This document shows positions 47,197-59,355 of a stretch of 64,000 nucleotides of DNA, in pieces (the stretch's first letter is position 1; every line of letters begins with the position of its first letter). Below the pieces are notes generated by a model. It made no database searches. It was not told the DNA's origin and saw only the letters and a program-made list of their open reading frames with translations. The DNA comes from Jacaranda mimosifolia (taxonomy: Eukaryota; Streptophyta; Magnoliopsida; Lamiales; Bignoniaceae): NCBI GenBank assembly GCA_018894105.1, contig CM032133.1:16072501-16136500 (forward strand), read 5' to 3'. Both the position numbers and the translations under genes were made by a program.

Positions 47197-48401
47197 TGTT
47201 AGTTGTGTGCAAAACAAATTACGCAAACAGTTACGCAAATGCATGTGTCGCAACAAGTAATAAAGTGATAAGAAGAGTGTCGAACCCATGAAGAACTAAA
47301 TTATTCGCTACTAATTACTAATTTATCACATACTTGTTTTATTCAAACAAAATTAATTATATAGGAATTAAAATTAAACTAATGAAAATAAGAAAAATGG
47401 TACTGATTAAGATTTCTATTAGGATATAGAAGCCTAGAATTATGATTTCATCAATTGAATAAGTTAATTACATAATGTTCTCCCTATGAAATTAATAACA
47501 GGTTATTAGTTTTTAGTCATGCAATTACAGGATTCTTCTGAATTACCTGCAATCAAATTTCTAATTTATTCAATTCACTATATTCTTATGTGAATTAACT
47601 AAATTATGGATAAGGTTGTACCACTCAACTAACTCCCCAGGGCAAGCAGGTATATTCCTATCCTACTCACAAATTAATTAATTCATCAATTTGAACAATT
47701 AATTCTGAGGTCTTCTATTGTCAATCAATCCCTAGTTTTCTTTTTTGAGACTCTTCTAGGGTTTAAAGATGCACTTGGATGTTGATCAGACAATCAAATT
47801 GAAAAAGCACACAGTAAAAGAAATAACCTTAAGTGCTACTAATTTAATGGAAGAAACTTATGCATCAATTTATTCAGAAAGAATCCATCATAATCCTAGA
47901 GTAATGAATTAGTTCATGATTGAATTGTCGAACAAAACATAAATAAAACGAAACATAGTTTCAAATCTAGACTTAAAAACAAAATCAAAGGGAGAAGAAG
48001 AAACTCTATTCCATTATGAATCTAATCTCCACTTTGTCTTCATTCGAATCTCGAATTCTTGTGATACTTCTAATCTCCAAAATAGCAAATCCAAATCTCT
48101 TCTTTGATCAAGTGTCTCTAAGGGCTATTTATAACTGATTAAAAGAGTCTTCTAATTAGAATATGACTTAAATAAATAAAGACGCTTATGCTTATCCTTG
48201 ATTAAATTATGAGGTATCATCATCTTGCTAACATTCCCACCAACTTGTGTCAATTTGTTCCTTTTTGTAATTTCTCCACTTATATTCCTACAATTCCAAA
48301 CTTTCATCAATTAGCAAGGGAATTATAATTTTTTTAAACAAGAAAATTATTTGTTAAGTCCTAAATATGATATTAAAATTAATACTAATAGGGACTTAAC
48401 A
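47197..48401 (-). repeat. Athila 3' LTR
   Basis: Pairs with 56078-57278. It carries the same minus-strand TATA element (TTATAAATAGCCC, plus-strand at about 48124-48136) and the same AACTAACTCCC and TAATCAATC landmarks. Confidence 0.93.
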
Positions 48402-48416
48402 AACACCCCCAAACTT
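48402..48416 (-). other. Athila polypurine tract
   Basis: On the minus strand AAGTTTGGGGGTGTT directly precedes the LTR start TGTTAAGTCCC, the conserved Athila arrangement. Confidence 0.85.
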
Positions 48417-50640
48417 AATACGTTGCTTGCCCTCGAGCAACATATAGAAAAGACTTAAAGACACTTTAAGAAAAGCAAATCAACACTAAATTGCATGTTC
48501 AAGAATATCACTTCCTTTTGTTTTTCTCAGAACTATTTCAAAGCTATGCTCGTAGTCAACCACAATTGTGATCTAATTGCACTATGCACAAATAAATAGA
48601 TATAATGTTCAAATGAATCCCCCGTGTATGTACGTGATTTCTCTGCAAGTAGTTACTGGCAATTTGGATTAATATATGTAAAAGTACAAGACTCTACTTT
48701 AATACTCCATAGGTTTGCTTTTCATTTCTATCTCCACTAATGTAGAATACACTTAATAAATGATCTTTAGGACTTTCAGATCATGTAATGTAGGCTTGGG
48801 TAAAGGTAGGAAATATATGGATAATATTGACTCAGTGCCTACAACACTTGTTTATCATCACCTCTTAATACTCCGTCAAACTTATAGAACATTACTTTTC
48901 AATTTCTTTCTTTCTCCCTTTTTCTTTTTCTTTTTTCTTTTTTGTTTTGTTTTTGGTGCTCATGTCACTATGCACATTTTTTTTGTTTATTTAATTTTTA
49001 ATTCTTTTTATTCTGCATGATGCCTTATCTACACCCTTTTTCTTGTGGGAGGAAGAAAATCAAACTCATGGGCACTATATTGTTTGTTCCTATCTTCATA
49101 AGAATTTCACATAGATCTAACAAGTAATTGTGAGATTTATTTGGTGGGACCATGTGTTTAGGCTAGCTGTTGAGTTAGTTGACAAATGAAAAGGATATTT
49201 TAAAAATAGGCTCAACAAAGGACCTTAGGGATATAATATCATTTGGTAGGCTTGAAAGGCGCAAACGGGTCAAAATGGCCTAATTCATTTCCCTTATTTA
49301 AGTGTTTTCTAGGATTTTGCCTCGATAGAGAATCAAACAAATTCTAGAGTTTAAAGCATTACCTATGTTACTCATGCATAGATGTCCTCCAAATGAAACC
49401 AATAATTAAAAGTGAGAAAGTGAGTGCTCAAAAATAGGGGAAGTCATCCTAGCATTGCTTCTACCGAAGTGCATAGTTCCATCATCACACAATTATAGTT
49501 TTTCATGAAACACAAAATTAAAGGAGCAATATCTTCATTGATTGCCCTGATCAATCAACGATGTCATCGTCCTTCTCCGCCTTGGGGGGTATAATTGCAA
49601 CAACAATGTAAGGATATGGTTGTGGTGATAATTAATTCTAACAATCCATAAATCAAGATCTAACAATTTTATCTCAATTGGAATCCAAATATGTACCACT
49701 TCACCACAATAATCAATCAATTATTTATCAAATAATTTCAAATAAACAACCACTAAGTTTACATTATTCAATAAATAATCTAACTAATTCTAGACTCTCA
49801 AATCAATTAAATAGGCCTTTATATATGAAAAAATACCTAAGAATTGAAATCAATCTAAAATACTAATATATCTAAAAATATTCTAAAGAGAGAGTAATGA
49901 AGATGGTGGTGTAAATGGGTTTGTTTGAGAAAAGGAAAATGAATAAAAATAGTAGAGAAAAAGAAACGAAACAAAAAGGAAATCAAAAAATGGAAGAGAG
50001 AGAGAGAGAGAGATGGGATTTGGGTAGGGAGCGGGGAAGATGGTGACATGGCAGGTTCTTCTCTCAATTTTGACTCTGAATTATTTTCCTTCGATTTTGA
50101 CTTTTTTTTTTTTAGGAATTTCATGCGTTGGGGCGTTTACAGTACACATGCCATTGTAATCAGACGTGAATGTTCATGCCGTGCGCTGGGGCATGAGTCT
50201 TGTGCTACTCGGCGCACTAGGCACAGTTCACGCATCTTTTTTTTTTTTTTTAATAAAATGCATATAAAAAAAATCAAACAATTAAAATGAAAAAGTACTA
50301 AAAAATAAAAAATAAAAAAATCAATTAAAATGAAAAAGTACTAAAAAATTAAAAATAAAAAAATTAATTTTTTTTAAATTTTTTTATTTTCGTTTAAAAA
50401 ATTAAAATTAATTTTTTTTCCAAACATTAGAGAGAAAAGAAAAAAAAATTAAACACTAGATTAGAAATAGATAAAAATAAAAAAATAAATAAACACTACA
50501 ACAATAAGAAGAAAATTTGGGTTGCCTACCAATAAGCGCCTAATTTATAGTCATCTGCTTAACTTTTTCAGGCATCATTTAGCATCAACCAAGGTAAGTG
50601 TGGATTGTTGGCCAAAATCAGCTCCCCAATAATGCTTGAT
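48417..50640. other. Athila 3' non-coding region
   Basis: Two kilobases between the end of pol and the 3' LTR. Envelope-like ORFs occur here in some Athila elements, but no such frame was recognised. Visible features are pyrimidine-rich tracts (48890-48960), a GA microsatellite (49994-50013) and A/T-rich low-complexity sequence (50230-50500). Confidence 0.6.
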
Positions 50641-50643
50641 TCG

Positions 50644-53397
50644 CTATTCGTTCACGTTGAACCTTCTTTTTGTTCCTTCACCTTCCAGCTCCACTGCTCC
50701 ATATGGAAAAACTTTAGTGATGCAACATGGTCCTGACCAACGTGATTTGAGTTTTCCTGGAAACAACTTCAAACGAGAATTAAATAACAGAACATGTTGT
50801 CCGAGTTTAAAATGACGCTCTAAATTTTTTCTGTCATGCCACTTCTTTCTCTTTTCCTTATACAAATTAGCATTCTCATATGCTTGCATTCTGAATTCAT
50901 CTAATTCATTCAACTGCCATAACCTCTTATCCCCCATAGCTTGAGAGTCAAAATACAATTTTCTTATAGCCCAATAAGCATAATGTTCTAATTCTACCGG
51001 TAGGTGGCATCATTTCCCAAACACTAATTTGTAAGGTGACAATCCAATGGGATTTTTATAAGCTATCATATATGCTCACAGTGCATCATCTAACCTCTTA
51101 GACCAATCTTTTCTAGTGGCACTCACTGTTTTCTCCAAAATTCTTTTAAGTTCCCTATTTGATACTTCGACTTGACCACTGGTCTGTGGATGATAAGCTG
51201 TGGCAATTTTGTGTTTAACTCCATATTTAGCTAATAGAACATCAAAATATTTATTACAAAAATGCCTGCTCCCATCACTAATAATAGCTCTATGTGAATT
51301 AAAGCCAATAAAAATATTTTTTTTTTAAAAAGTTTGTTACAACTTTAGAGTCATTAGTTGGTAGAGCAACAACTTCCACCTATTTGGAGACATAATTAAC
51401 TGCCACAAGAATATAGAGATTCCCAAAGGATGGCACAAAAGGACCCATAAAATCAATACCCCACACATCAAATAACTCAACTTCTAGTATTGCATTTAGA
51501 AGCATCTCATTTTTTCTAGAAAAATTTCCTACTCTTTTACACCTGTCATAGCATGCAACAAAAGTATGAGTATCTTTAAATAAAGTAGGCCAATGAAAAC
51601 CTGATTGAAGAACCTTTACTGCATTGTGATCACTTTGATAGTGACTTCTATATGAGGATGAATGGCAGTGCTCAAGTATGCTCCTCATTTCTTATTCTGG
51701 GATACAACACCTAAATATTTGATCTGGATAAATTCTAAATAGGAATGGCTTGTCCCAAACATATTTCCTAACTTTTGATAGAAAATTTTTTCTTTTGCTG
51801 AGAGTTAATTTCTAGAGGGAAAGTTCCACTAACTATATAGTTTACCAAGTTTGCATACCATGGAACCCCCTTCCCTTCTACTGCATATAATTGCTCGTCC
51901 GGGAATGTTTCATTGATCATTGCCTTCTCATTTATAATTTTTGTACTTTCTAACCTGGACAAGTGATCAACAATTTGATTTTATGAGTCTTTTCTATCCC
52001 GAATTTCCAGATAAAATTCTTATAGCAGCAACACTCATCTAATTAATCTTAGCTTTGCATCTTTCTTTTCCACTAAATATTTGATAGCTGAATGGTCTAT
52101 GTATACTATTACCTTGGTTCCTAACAAATATAAGCGAAACTTATCGAAGGCAAATCCTACAACCAATAGCTCATTCTCTATGGTGGTATAGTTTACCTGT
52201 GCGTCTATTAGTGTTTTGCTAGCATAATATATTAAATGAAAGATCTTCTCCATGCACTAGCCTAAAACAGTACTAACAACAAAGTCACTAGCATCACACA
52301 TTAGTTCAAAAGGTAAATTCCATTCAGGCACAACAATAATAGGTGCAGAAACAAGTTTCCTTTTTAATATATTGAAAGCCTTAAGGCATTTATCATCAAA
52401 ATTAAAAGGTACATCTTTTTCTAGCAACATACATAAGGGGTTTAGATATTTTAGAGAAATCCTTAATGAAATGCCTATAGAAACCTACATATCCCAAAAA
52501 ACTACGAATACCTTTTATCGATGATGGGCGTGGAAGTTTTTCAATCGTTTCAATGTTTGCCTTGTCCACTTCAATTCCTTTGCTAGAGACCGTATGTCCC
52601 AGAACTATTCCTTCTCTTGCCATAAAGTGACATTTCTCCCAATTTAGAACAAAGTTAGTTTCTTCACATCTTTTTAAAACATATGCAAGATTATTCAAAC
52701 ATTCATCAAAAGAATTTCCAAAAACTGAAAAATCATCCATAAATACCTCAAGGAAATTTTCTACCATATCAGTGAAGATTGCCATCACACATATCTGGAA
52801 AGTAGCTGGTGCGTTGCAGAGGCCAAAAGGCATCCTCCGGAAAGCGAAAGTACCATATGGACAAGTGAATGTTATCTTTTCCTAATCTTTCAGAGCTATG
52901 GCTATCTAATTATATCCCGAATAACCATCTAAGAAGCAATAGTATTCCTTTCCTGCCAGTCTATCAAGCATCTGATCAATGAAGGGCCATGGGAAGTGAT
53001 CTTTTCTTGTGGCTTTGTTTAACTTCCTATAATATATGCACACTCGCCATCCACTAACTGTCCTTGTTGGAAGAAGTTCATTATTGTCATTCTTCACCAC
53101 TGTCATGCCTCATTTCTTTAGCACACGTTGTACAGGACTTACCCATGGACTATCTGAGATAGGATAAATAATACTCACATCAAGCCACTTAATGACTACC
53201 TTCTTCACTACTTCTTTCATTATAAGATTCAATCTCCTTTGATGTTCAATGGAGCCCTTTTGATTGTCCTGAAGTAGGATTTTGTGTATCCAAAATGAAG
53301 GGCTAATTCCTTTAATATTTGTAATTGTCCATCCAAGTGCTTTTTTATGCTCCCTTAATACTGTCAACAACCTATCCTTTTGCTTATCAGACAACAA
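50644..53397 (-). pseudogene. Athila pol: RT, RNase H, integrase
   Basis: Minus strand in order. At 53397-52906 is the RT N-terminus with GWRVCIYYRKLNKATRKDHF and FIDQMLDRLAG. At 52833-52402 come MPFGLCNAPATFQ and the active site FMDDFSVFG (about 52746), an Athila hallmark, then SFLGYVGFYRHFIKDFSKIS. RNase H at 52253-52035 has [20 protein letters not shown]. The integrase has a zinc-binding part with HCHSSSYRSHYQ and CYDRCKRVG (51660-51530), then the core start FDVWGIDFMGPF with its Asp intact (about 51460). The C-terminal GKLKSRWSGPCCITKVFPYG and a stop at 50644 complete it. Several frame breaks separate the pieces, so it is inactive. Confidence 0.9.
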
Positions 53398-53808
53398 GGA
53401 TGAAATAATAATAGGTAATGTAGAAGAATTTCACAAATAGGAATATTGTAAGTGATTAAGAAGAGGTTTTAATTCTAAAGTAGGTGGTTGTTCACTAGAT
53501 GGCTTCAGCATTCTTGAGGAAGTGGACATATCCAAAGCTTCAAATTTTGGGTGCTTGGTAATCTTTGGCAGAGCTTCTAGGAAATTTAGGAATTTCTATA
53601 TTTCAGCATCGTCAACATTTGCTAAGGAAAATAGAGCTGCTTCAAGGGGGTCAATGTATTGGGCATTTGAAAGATATTTCCTACAAGACTATTTACCACA
53701 CTAACTGCAAAACAATCATAAGAAGCACTGGGATATTTAATAGCCTAATTAAGAACATTAAAATTTACCTCTTGGTCTTGAACTCTCATGATCAACTATT
53801 GAAATCTA

Positions 53809-55925
53809 TTACATGATCAAGTTCCTATTACATATGGCTAAAAATGGACTGCCAAGAATAATAGAAACTTTGCGATTTTCCTCCATATCTAAAACATTGA
53901 AATTTGCGAGAATTTTTTTTTTATCGACTTTAACTAAAATATCTTCAATTACTCCCTTTAGATATGTGAGTGATCTATCTGCCAGTTGCAAGGTTACACT
54001 TGTAGGTTTGACTTCTCCAAGTCCAAGTCTCTGATAAATGGAGAAAGACATCAAATTTATACTTGTTCCCAAATCACACAATGCACGTCCAGAAAAACGA
54101 GTTCCAAATTTACATGGAATTGTGAAACTTCCTGGATCTTTAAGTTTTCGTGGTAACTTCTTTTGAATAATTTCACTACATTCCTCTATTAAAGCCACTG
54201 TTTCAAACTCACCAAAATGCCTTTTCTTGGATAAAATATCCTTCATAAACTTCACATAACTTGGCATTTGTTCTAGTGCCTCAACAAAAGGAATGTTAAT
54301 TTGGAGTTTCTTGAAAACTTCCATAAATCGCTGAAATTATTTATCCAAATTTTGTTTCCTAAGCTATTGAGGAAAATGAGGTGGTGGTGTGATGGTTTTA
54401 GACTCGGTCTTCTGCTCTAACTCCTTTTCTTTCTCAACTATTGGTGGTTTTTCTGCTTCTTTTGAGACTTGAGGTACCTTTTGAATTTCCTGCAATTCTT
54501 TTCCATTCCTTAGAGTAACTGCCTTGCAATGTTCTTTTCTTTCTTGTTTTGGATTTGTCTCAGTATCACTTGGCAAAGTTCCTTGCTATCGCGTACTCAA
54601 TGCATTGGCTAATTGCCCCACATGTGTTTCCAGTATTTTGATTGAAGCTGATTGACTTTGAATTGCTGTTGATTGACTTTGAATTGCTACTTCAGTTTTT
54701 GTCATGAACTACATAAACATCTCATCTAATGAAACCTTGTTTTCTTGAGTTGGTGGCTTTGTTTTTTACTGGAAGCCTGGTGGAGGCAGTTTAGGAGCTG
54801 AAGATTGTCCTTGGTTGTTGCTTCATGAGAAATTGAGGCATTGTCTCCATCCAAGATTATAAGTATTTGCATTGTCTCCATCCAAGATTATAAGTATTTG
54901 AGGATGGATTATTTTGATTCATGTTGAAGTTTCCAACAAATTGCACCGATTTCAAAGTATGCTGACACTTATCACTCGAATGCGCATCCCCACAATTATC
55001 GCAAGTAATAAATTGGCCTTCTACTACTTGAACTTGTTGTGCTGGATGGGTTATAATACTTGCAGATGTGTCCATCTTTTTTTGTTAAAGCTTCTAACTG
55101 TGCATTCAAAGATGTAGTAGCATTTACCTCATATACTCCTGCAATTTTCTTTGGTTGAGTTAATCTATCAATTGGCTACTGATAATTGTTTGCTGCCATC
55201 TCTTCAAATAACTCAAATATTTCCCCAATCATTTTTTGCATAAGTGTATCTCTTGTAGCAGCATCAACTAATCCTCTTGTTTGTGCAGATAATTCATTGA
55301 AGAATGTCTGTACTTGAAGCCATTTTCTCAATCCATGATGAAGGGATTTTCTGAGCATCTCATTGTATCTTTCCTATGCCTCATAGAAGGTTTCCTAATC
55401 AAATTGGACAAAGTAAGTGATTTCATTCCTTAATTTAACTATTCGTGATGGTGGGAAAAACTTAACCAAGAATCTCTGTGCTACATCCTCCCAAGTGGCA
55501 ATGGATCCCGATGGCAAGGATGACAACCAACTCTTTGCTTTATCCCTTAGTGAAAATGGAAATAACCTCAATTGGATTACATCATCAGAAACTCCATTAT
55601 ATTTGAAGGTGTTATAAATCTCCAAAAAGTTAGCTAAATAAGCATTTGGATCTTCTGTTGGGGACCCCCTAAACTGTACTGAACTCTGTATCATATGAAT
55701 GATAGCGAGCTTGATCTCAAAATAATTAGTCTGAACGGATGGTCTAGCGATTACTGTTTGTGAGCCCTAAATTTGTGGAATAGCATAATCACCCAGATAT
55801 CCATCTTCTTCTGCCATTTCTGTAGTATCCTTCTTTGCTCGCTAAAGTGCTTGTCTGTTTCTTCGAAAAGTTCTCTCAATTTTTGGATCAAACAACACTA
55901 ATTTCGACTCCTGATTATCCTGCAT
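53809..55925 (-). pseudogene. Athila gag and protease
   Basis: The ATG at 55923-55925 begins MQDNQESKLVLFDPKIERTF. The Retrotrans_gag core at 55694-55395 has GSPTEDPNAYLANFLEIYNT and LRLFPFSLRDKAKSWLSSLP, then FPPSRIVKLRNEI. A CDNCGDAHSSDKC zinc-finger-like motif lies near 55010. A Glu/Lys-rich linker (54576-54364) leads to the retroviral-type aspartic protease at 54324-53809 with LCDLGTSINLM. The active-site triad is DLG where DSG or DTG is more usual; Athila relatives often have DLG. Stops occur between the pieces. Confidence 0.9.
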
Positions 55926-56052
55926 ATAATTAATTACAAGGATTCCTGAAATAAAAAAAATAAAATAGTAAAAAATAAAATTAAAAAATAAATAAATTTG
56001 AATTAAAACTTGGTGCTTAAAACTAATATCAGCATAAACAAAATAATTTTAG

Positions 56053-56077
56053 TTCCCCGGCAACAATGTCAAAAACT
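56053..56077 (-). other. Athila primer-binding site, mutated
   Basis: On the minus strand the sequence after the LTR end is AGTTTTTGACATTGTTGCCG followed by GGGAA. The family consensus has GGCGCC where this copy has GACATT, which would weaken tRNA primer pairing. Confidence 0.75.
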
Positions 56078-57278
56078 TGTTGGTTGTGCAAAACAAATTA
56101 TGCAAATAGTTATGCAAGTGGACGTGTCGCAACAAGAAATAAAGTAATGAGAAGAGTGTCGATCCCAAGAAGAACTAAATTATCCGCTACTAATTACTAA
56201 TTTATCACACACTTATTTTATTCAAACAAAATCAATTATATAGGAATTAAAAGTAAACTAATGAATATAAAAAGGACACTAATTAAGTTTCTATCAGGAT
56301 ATAGAAGCTTAGAATTATGATTTCATCAATTGAATAAGTTGATTACATAATTTTCTCCCTACGAAATTAATAATAGGTTATTAGTTTTGAGTCTTATGCA
56401 ATTATGAGGTTCTTCCGAATTATCCGCAATCAAATTCCTAATTTATTCAATTCACTATATTCTTATGTGAATTAACTAAATTATGGATAAGGTTGTACCA
56501 CTCAACTAACTCCCTAGGGCAAGCAGGTATATTCCTATCCTACTCACAAATTAATTAATTCATCAATTTGAACAATTAATTCTGAGGTCTTCTATTGTCA
56601 ATCAATCCCTAGTTTTCTTTTTCGAGACTCTTCTAGGGTTTAAAGATGCACTTGGATGTTGATCAGACAATCAAATTGAAAAAGCACACAGTAGAAGAAA
56701 TAACCATAAGTGCTACTAATTTCATGGAAGAAAATTATACATCAATTTATTCAAAAGAATCCATCATAATCCTAGAGTAATGAATTAGTTCATGATTGAA
56801 TTGACAAACAAAACATGAATAAAATGAAACATCATTTCAAATCCAGAATTAAAAATAAAATCAAAGGAAAAAGAAGAAACTCTATTCCTAGACAAATCTG
56901 ATCTCCATTTTGTCCTCATTTGAATCTCGAATTCTCGCGATACTTCTAATCTCCAAAATAGCAAATCCAAATCTCTTCTTTGATCAAGTGTCTCTAAGGG
57001 CTATTTATAACTGATTAAAAGAGTTTTCTAATTAGAATAGGACTCAAATAAATAAAGATATTTCTGCTCATCCTTGATTAAATTATAAGGTGTCATCATC
57101 TTGCTAACATTCCCACCAACTTGTGTCAATTTGTCCCTTTTTTGTAATTTCTCCACTTGTATTCCTGCAATTCCAAATTTTCATCAATTAGTAAGAGAAT
57201 TATAATTTTTTTAAACAAGAAAATTATTTGTTAAGTAATAAATATGATATTAAAATTAATACTAATAGGGACTTAACA
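56078..57278 (-). repeat. Athila 5' LTR
   Basis: Pairs with 47197-48401. It carries a minus-strand TATA element TTATAAATAG at about 57001-57010. Confidence 0.93.
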
Positions 57279-57283
57279 GAAGT

Positions 57284-58436
57284 CTGCCGACTCCTTACTC
57301 TTCGACTCCCGACCTGATGATGAAATATTTCCTTTGTCTGCTTTTTTGTCACCAAGATTCCTGACATTGGGATTTAGAATACGACATCAACGTTATATAG
57401 CGCTCTCAAAGTATTAATGGCTGGGCTCTTTATGTCCAACTAGAAGAAAGTGCTGGATATGGGGCAGCTGGAGGCCTTGAAAGCGTTCACATACCATGCG
57501 AACATGGTAAGTTTCTGATCAAGTTTTATTTGTTTCTGAAATTGATCATTTGTCCTCAAATTTTGACCAAACTTTCTCTTGTCGCAGGTCAGCTAATGGG
57601 GCTATAACGTTTATCGAAGGGCTGAGCTGGTCTTGGGTGATTGTAAGGAGCTCCAAAAAGAATAGAAGCAGACTGAAATGACGAACTCCACTTGAGTCAT
57701 TGTAGTCTAGAATCAGCGAGCTGACCAAATAGGTCGAGGAAAAAGATGTGAAGCTATTGGTTGTCATGATTGAAAAGTGTTGCTTGGATGAGCTATCGAG
57801 GAAGGCGAGGTTAGAGGTGGAAGTAACCTATAATTTTGGTTGAGCGCTGGCATACAACTGCGCTAGTTGATATGCCCGAGATGAGTTCTTCAAGGTGCTA
57901 CTAAGCATTCGCAAAGAGGCAGTTCAAAAATTTCTGTTATGCCCTGCTTTTCAGGATGCTAGCATTCTCTTTGCAATCGATGATGCAGAAAGAGATCTTC
58001 AAGAAAGTTGTGAAGCATCTTGAGTTTTTGTATTACTAGTTTCGACCAGAAGATAAAGCCCATCTGAATGTGTTGCAAAATAAGTAGCTCGTGACTATGC
58101 TAACACTGTTCTTGTCGAAAAGAATATGCCTACTAAGGAGACTAGAGCTCCAATCCACCCAAGGGCAGTCGAGGTGGGGAAAGAGTTTACTTTTGTAGGT
58201 AACTTAGCCTTCGACACCAAAGAAGGCAAAGCTAATGTGATAGTGTACTTCCTCCCGCTGGTTGTACGTTCTTGACCAAGGAGGCTAGCCTATCCTATCT
58301 CGCGGGAGAGCAAGAGAATGAGGGCCCTCTAATGGTTATGCAAGTGAATTCTAGCAACAAGCTCAACTGGGTCGTCGATGAGGTGGCAACGTGTGATGCT
58401 CGAAGTGCTGGAGGCGAAGGGGAGAGAACAAGTTGA
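57284..58436 (+). pseudogene. Tat antisense ORF, 3' part
   Basis: It continues the antisense ORF beyond the Athila insertion. Recognisable stretches are KKVLDMGQLEALKAFTYHAN (57440-57500), a charged coiled-coil-like part with VVMIEKCCLDELSRKARLEV (about 57762-57825), and ARDEFFKVLLSIRKEAVQKF followed by PAFQDASILFAIDDAERDLQ (about 57880-58005). These resemble the C-terminal coiled-coil region of plant gypsy-associated proteins. Stops are frequent. Typical splice-like signals (GTAAGT at 57506) suggest that introns existed. Confidence 0.5.
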
Positions 58437-58767
58437 AGCTGCCCCTGTTTTTGCTCTATTTTTGTTTGTTTTAATTTTATTTTGTTCAACTTGATCTGTC
58501 CTGCAAGGTGCAGTAAACGATTTCAATATAATTTGGCAAGCTCTTGAATGCTTTTGTACAACTTGAATGTTTGCACTTTGTAATATGAACTTTTTGATCA
58601 CTTTTTGTCGACCCGTCCTTTTCATTGCTTTTCAGTCAATTCATTATTTTCATCTAACTATATGATTGAATGAAGAAATAAACTTTATTTTTATCTAACT
58701 CGTCGAATAGCGCAATCTTTCAATGAAGAAGCGAGCAATATCCAATTAGCTCTTAAGAAAATTAATG

Positions 58768-59275
58768 GTCGACTGCGAAGTCAAAATAAACGAGTAAATT
58801 CAGGAATTTCCATATCAATCTGATTCATCCAAAATTGGTTGATTTGAGATAATCTTTATAGTCGACTACTGGGTCAACTTAAAATATTTTTGTCGTAATT
58901 AAATGAATAAATTGGAAGCTGTGAATGATTATGTGATCCTTTTATCGGACTGAATTGAAGTTGTGTGATTTTTGCATCATGACACGTGCATCTACTGTGA
59001 TGTCTAGATCCAGGGCAATAGTTGACTATGGGGTCGATTTTAAACAATATTTTCATTTTCAAAGTGATTAGGCTAGAATCCATGATCGTGGTTGACACCG
59101 AAATTGTGGTCGACTATATGTTATACTTTAAACTATTTTGTCATTTATTAAGTGACCAGGCTAAAAGCCATGATCGCAGTTTGACACTGAAATTGCGGTC
59201 GACTACGAGGTCAACTTTAAATGATTTTCTTGTTTATTAAGGTATTAGGCTAGAAGCCGTGATCGCAACTCAGAA
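58768..59275. repeat. ~89-bp tandem array in the Tat 3' region
   Basis: The start word (G)GTCGACTA or GTTGACTA recurs at 58768, 58861, 59021, 59109 and 59198. The last three are 88-89 bp apart and share GGTCAACTTTAAA-like, TTAGGCTAGAA and CCATGATCGC words. Earlier units are more diverged. Tandem repeats in this position are known in Tat-type elements. Confidence 0.8.
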
Positions 59276-59355
59276 CAAGTAGTTGATTGAATTTAAATTG
59301 ACATTATTGGCTTGGAGCCAAATTACAAATGAGTTGAATAGAGACCTAGGTCTTT

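Larger units (their letters stand above)
47197..57278 (-). mobile_element. Athila-type Ty3/gypsy retrotransposon (10.1 kb)
   Basis: LTRs of 1,205 bp (47197-48401) and 1,201 bp (56078-57278) are highly alike over their length, both ending ...GGGACTTAACA. The 5-bp flanks are GAAGG (47192-47196) and GAAGT (57279-57283). On the minus strand the PBS region reads TTTTTGACATTGTTGCCGGG, a mutated form of the Athila primer site (TTTGGCGCCGTTGCCGGGG). The polypurine tract AAGTTTGGGGGTGTT abuts the 3' LTR. Gag, PR, RT, RH and INT follow in order. The 3' part (48402-50640) is long and non-coding with no recognisable envelope-like ORF. It is inserted in the Tat antisense ORF. Confidence 0.93.

Noticed and set aside
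49855..50124. Envelope-like ORF of Athila (89 codons)
   Set aside because: Composition reflects GA/TC-rich low-complexity DNA. There is no transmembrane pattern or similarity that I recognise.
58295..58625. Minus-strand ORFs at 58295-58625
   Set aside because: They lie antisense to the better-supported plus-strand Tat ORF end and show no domain.
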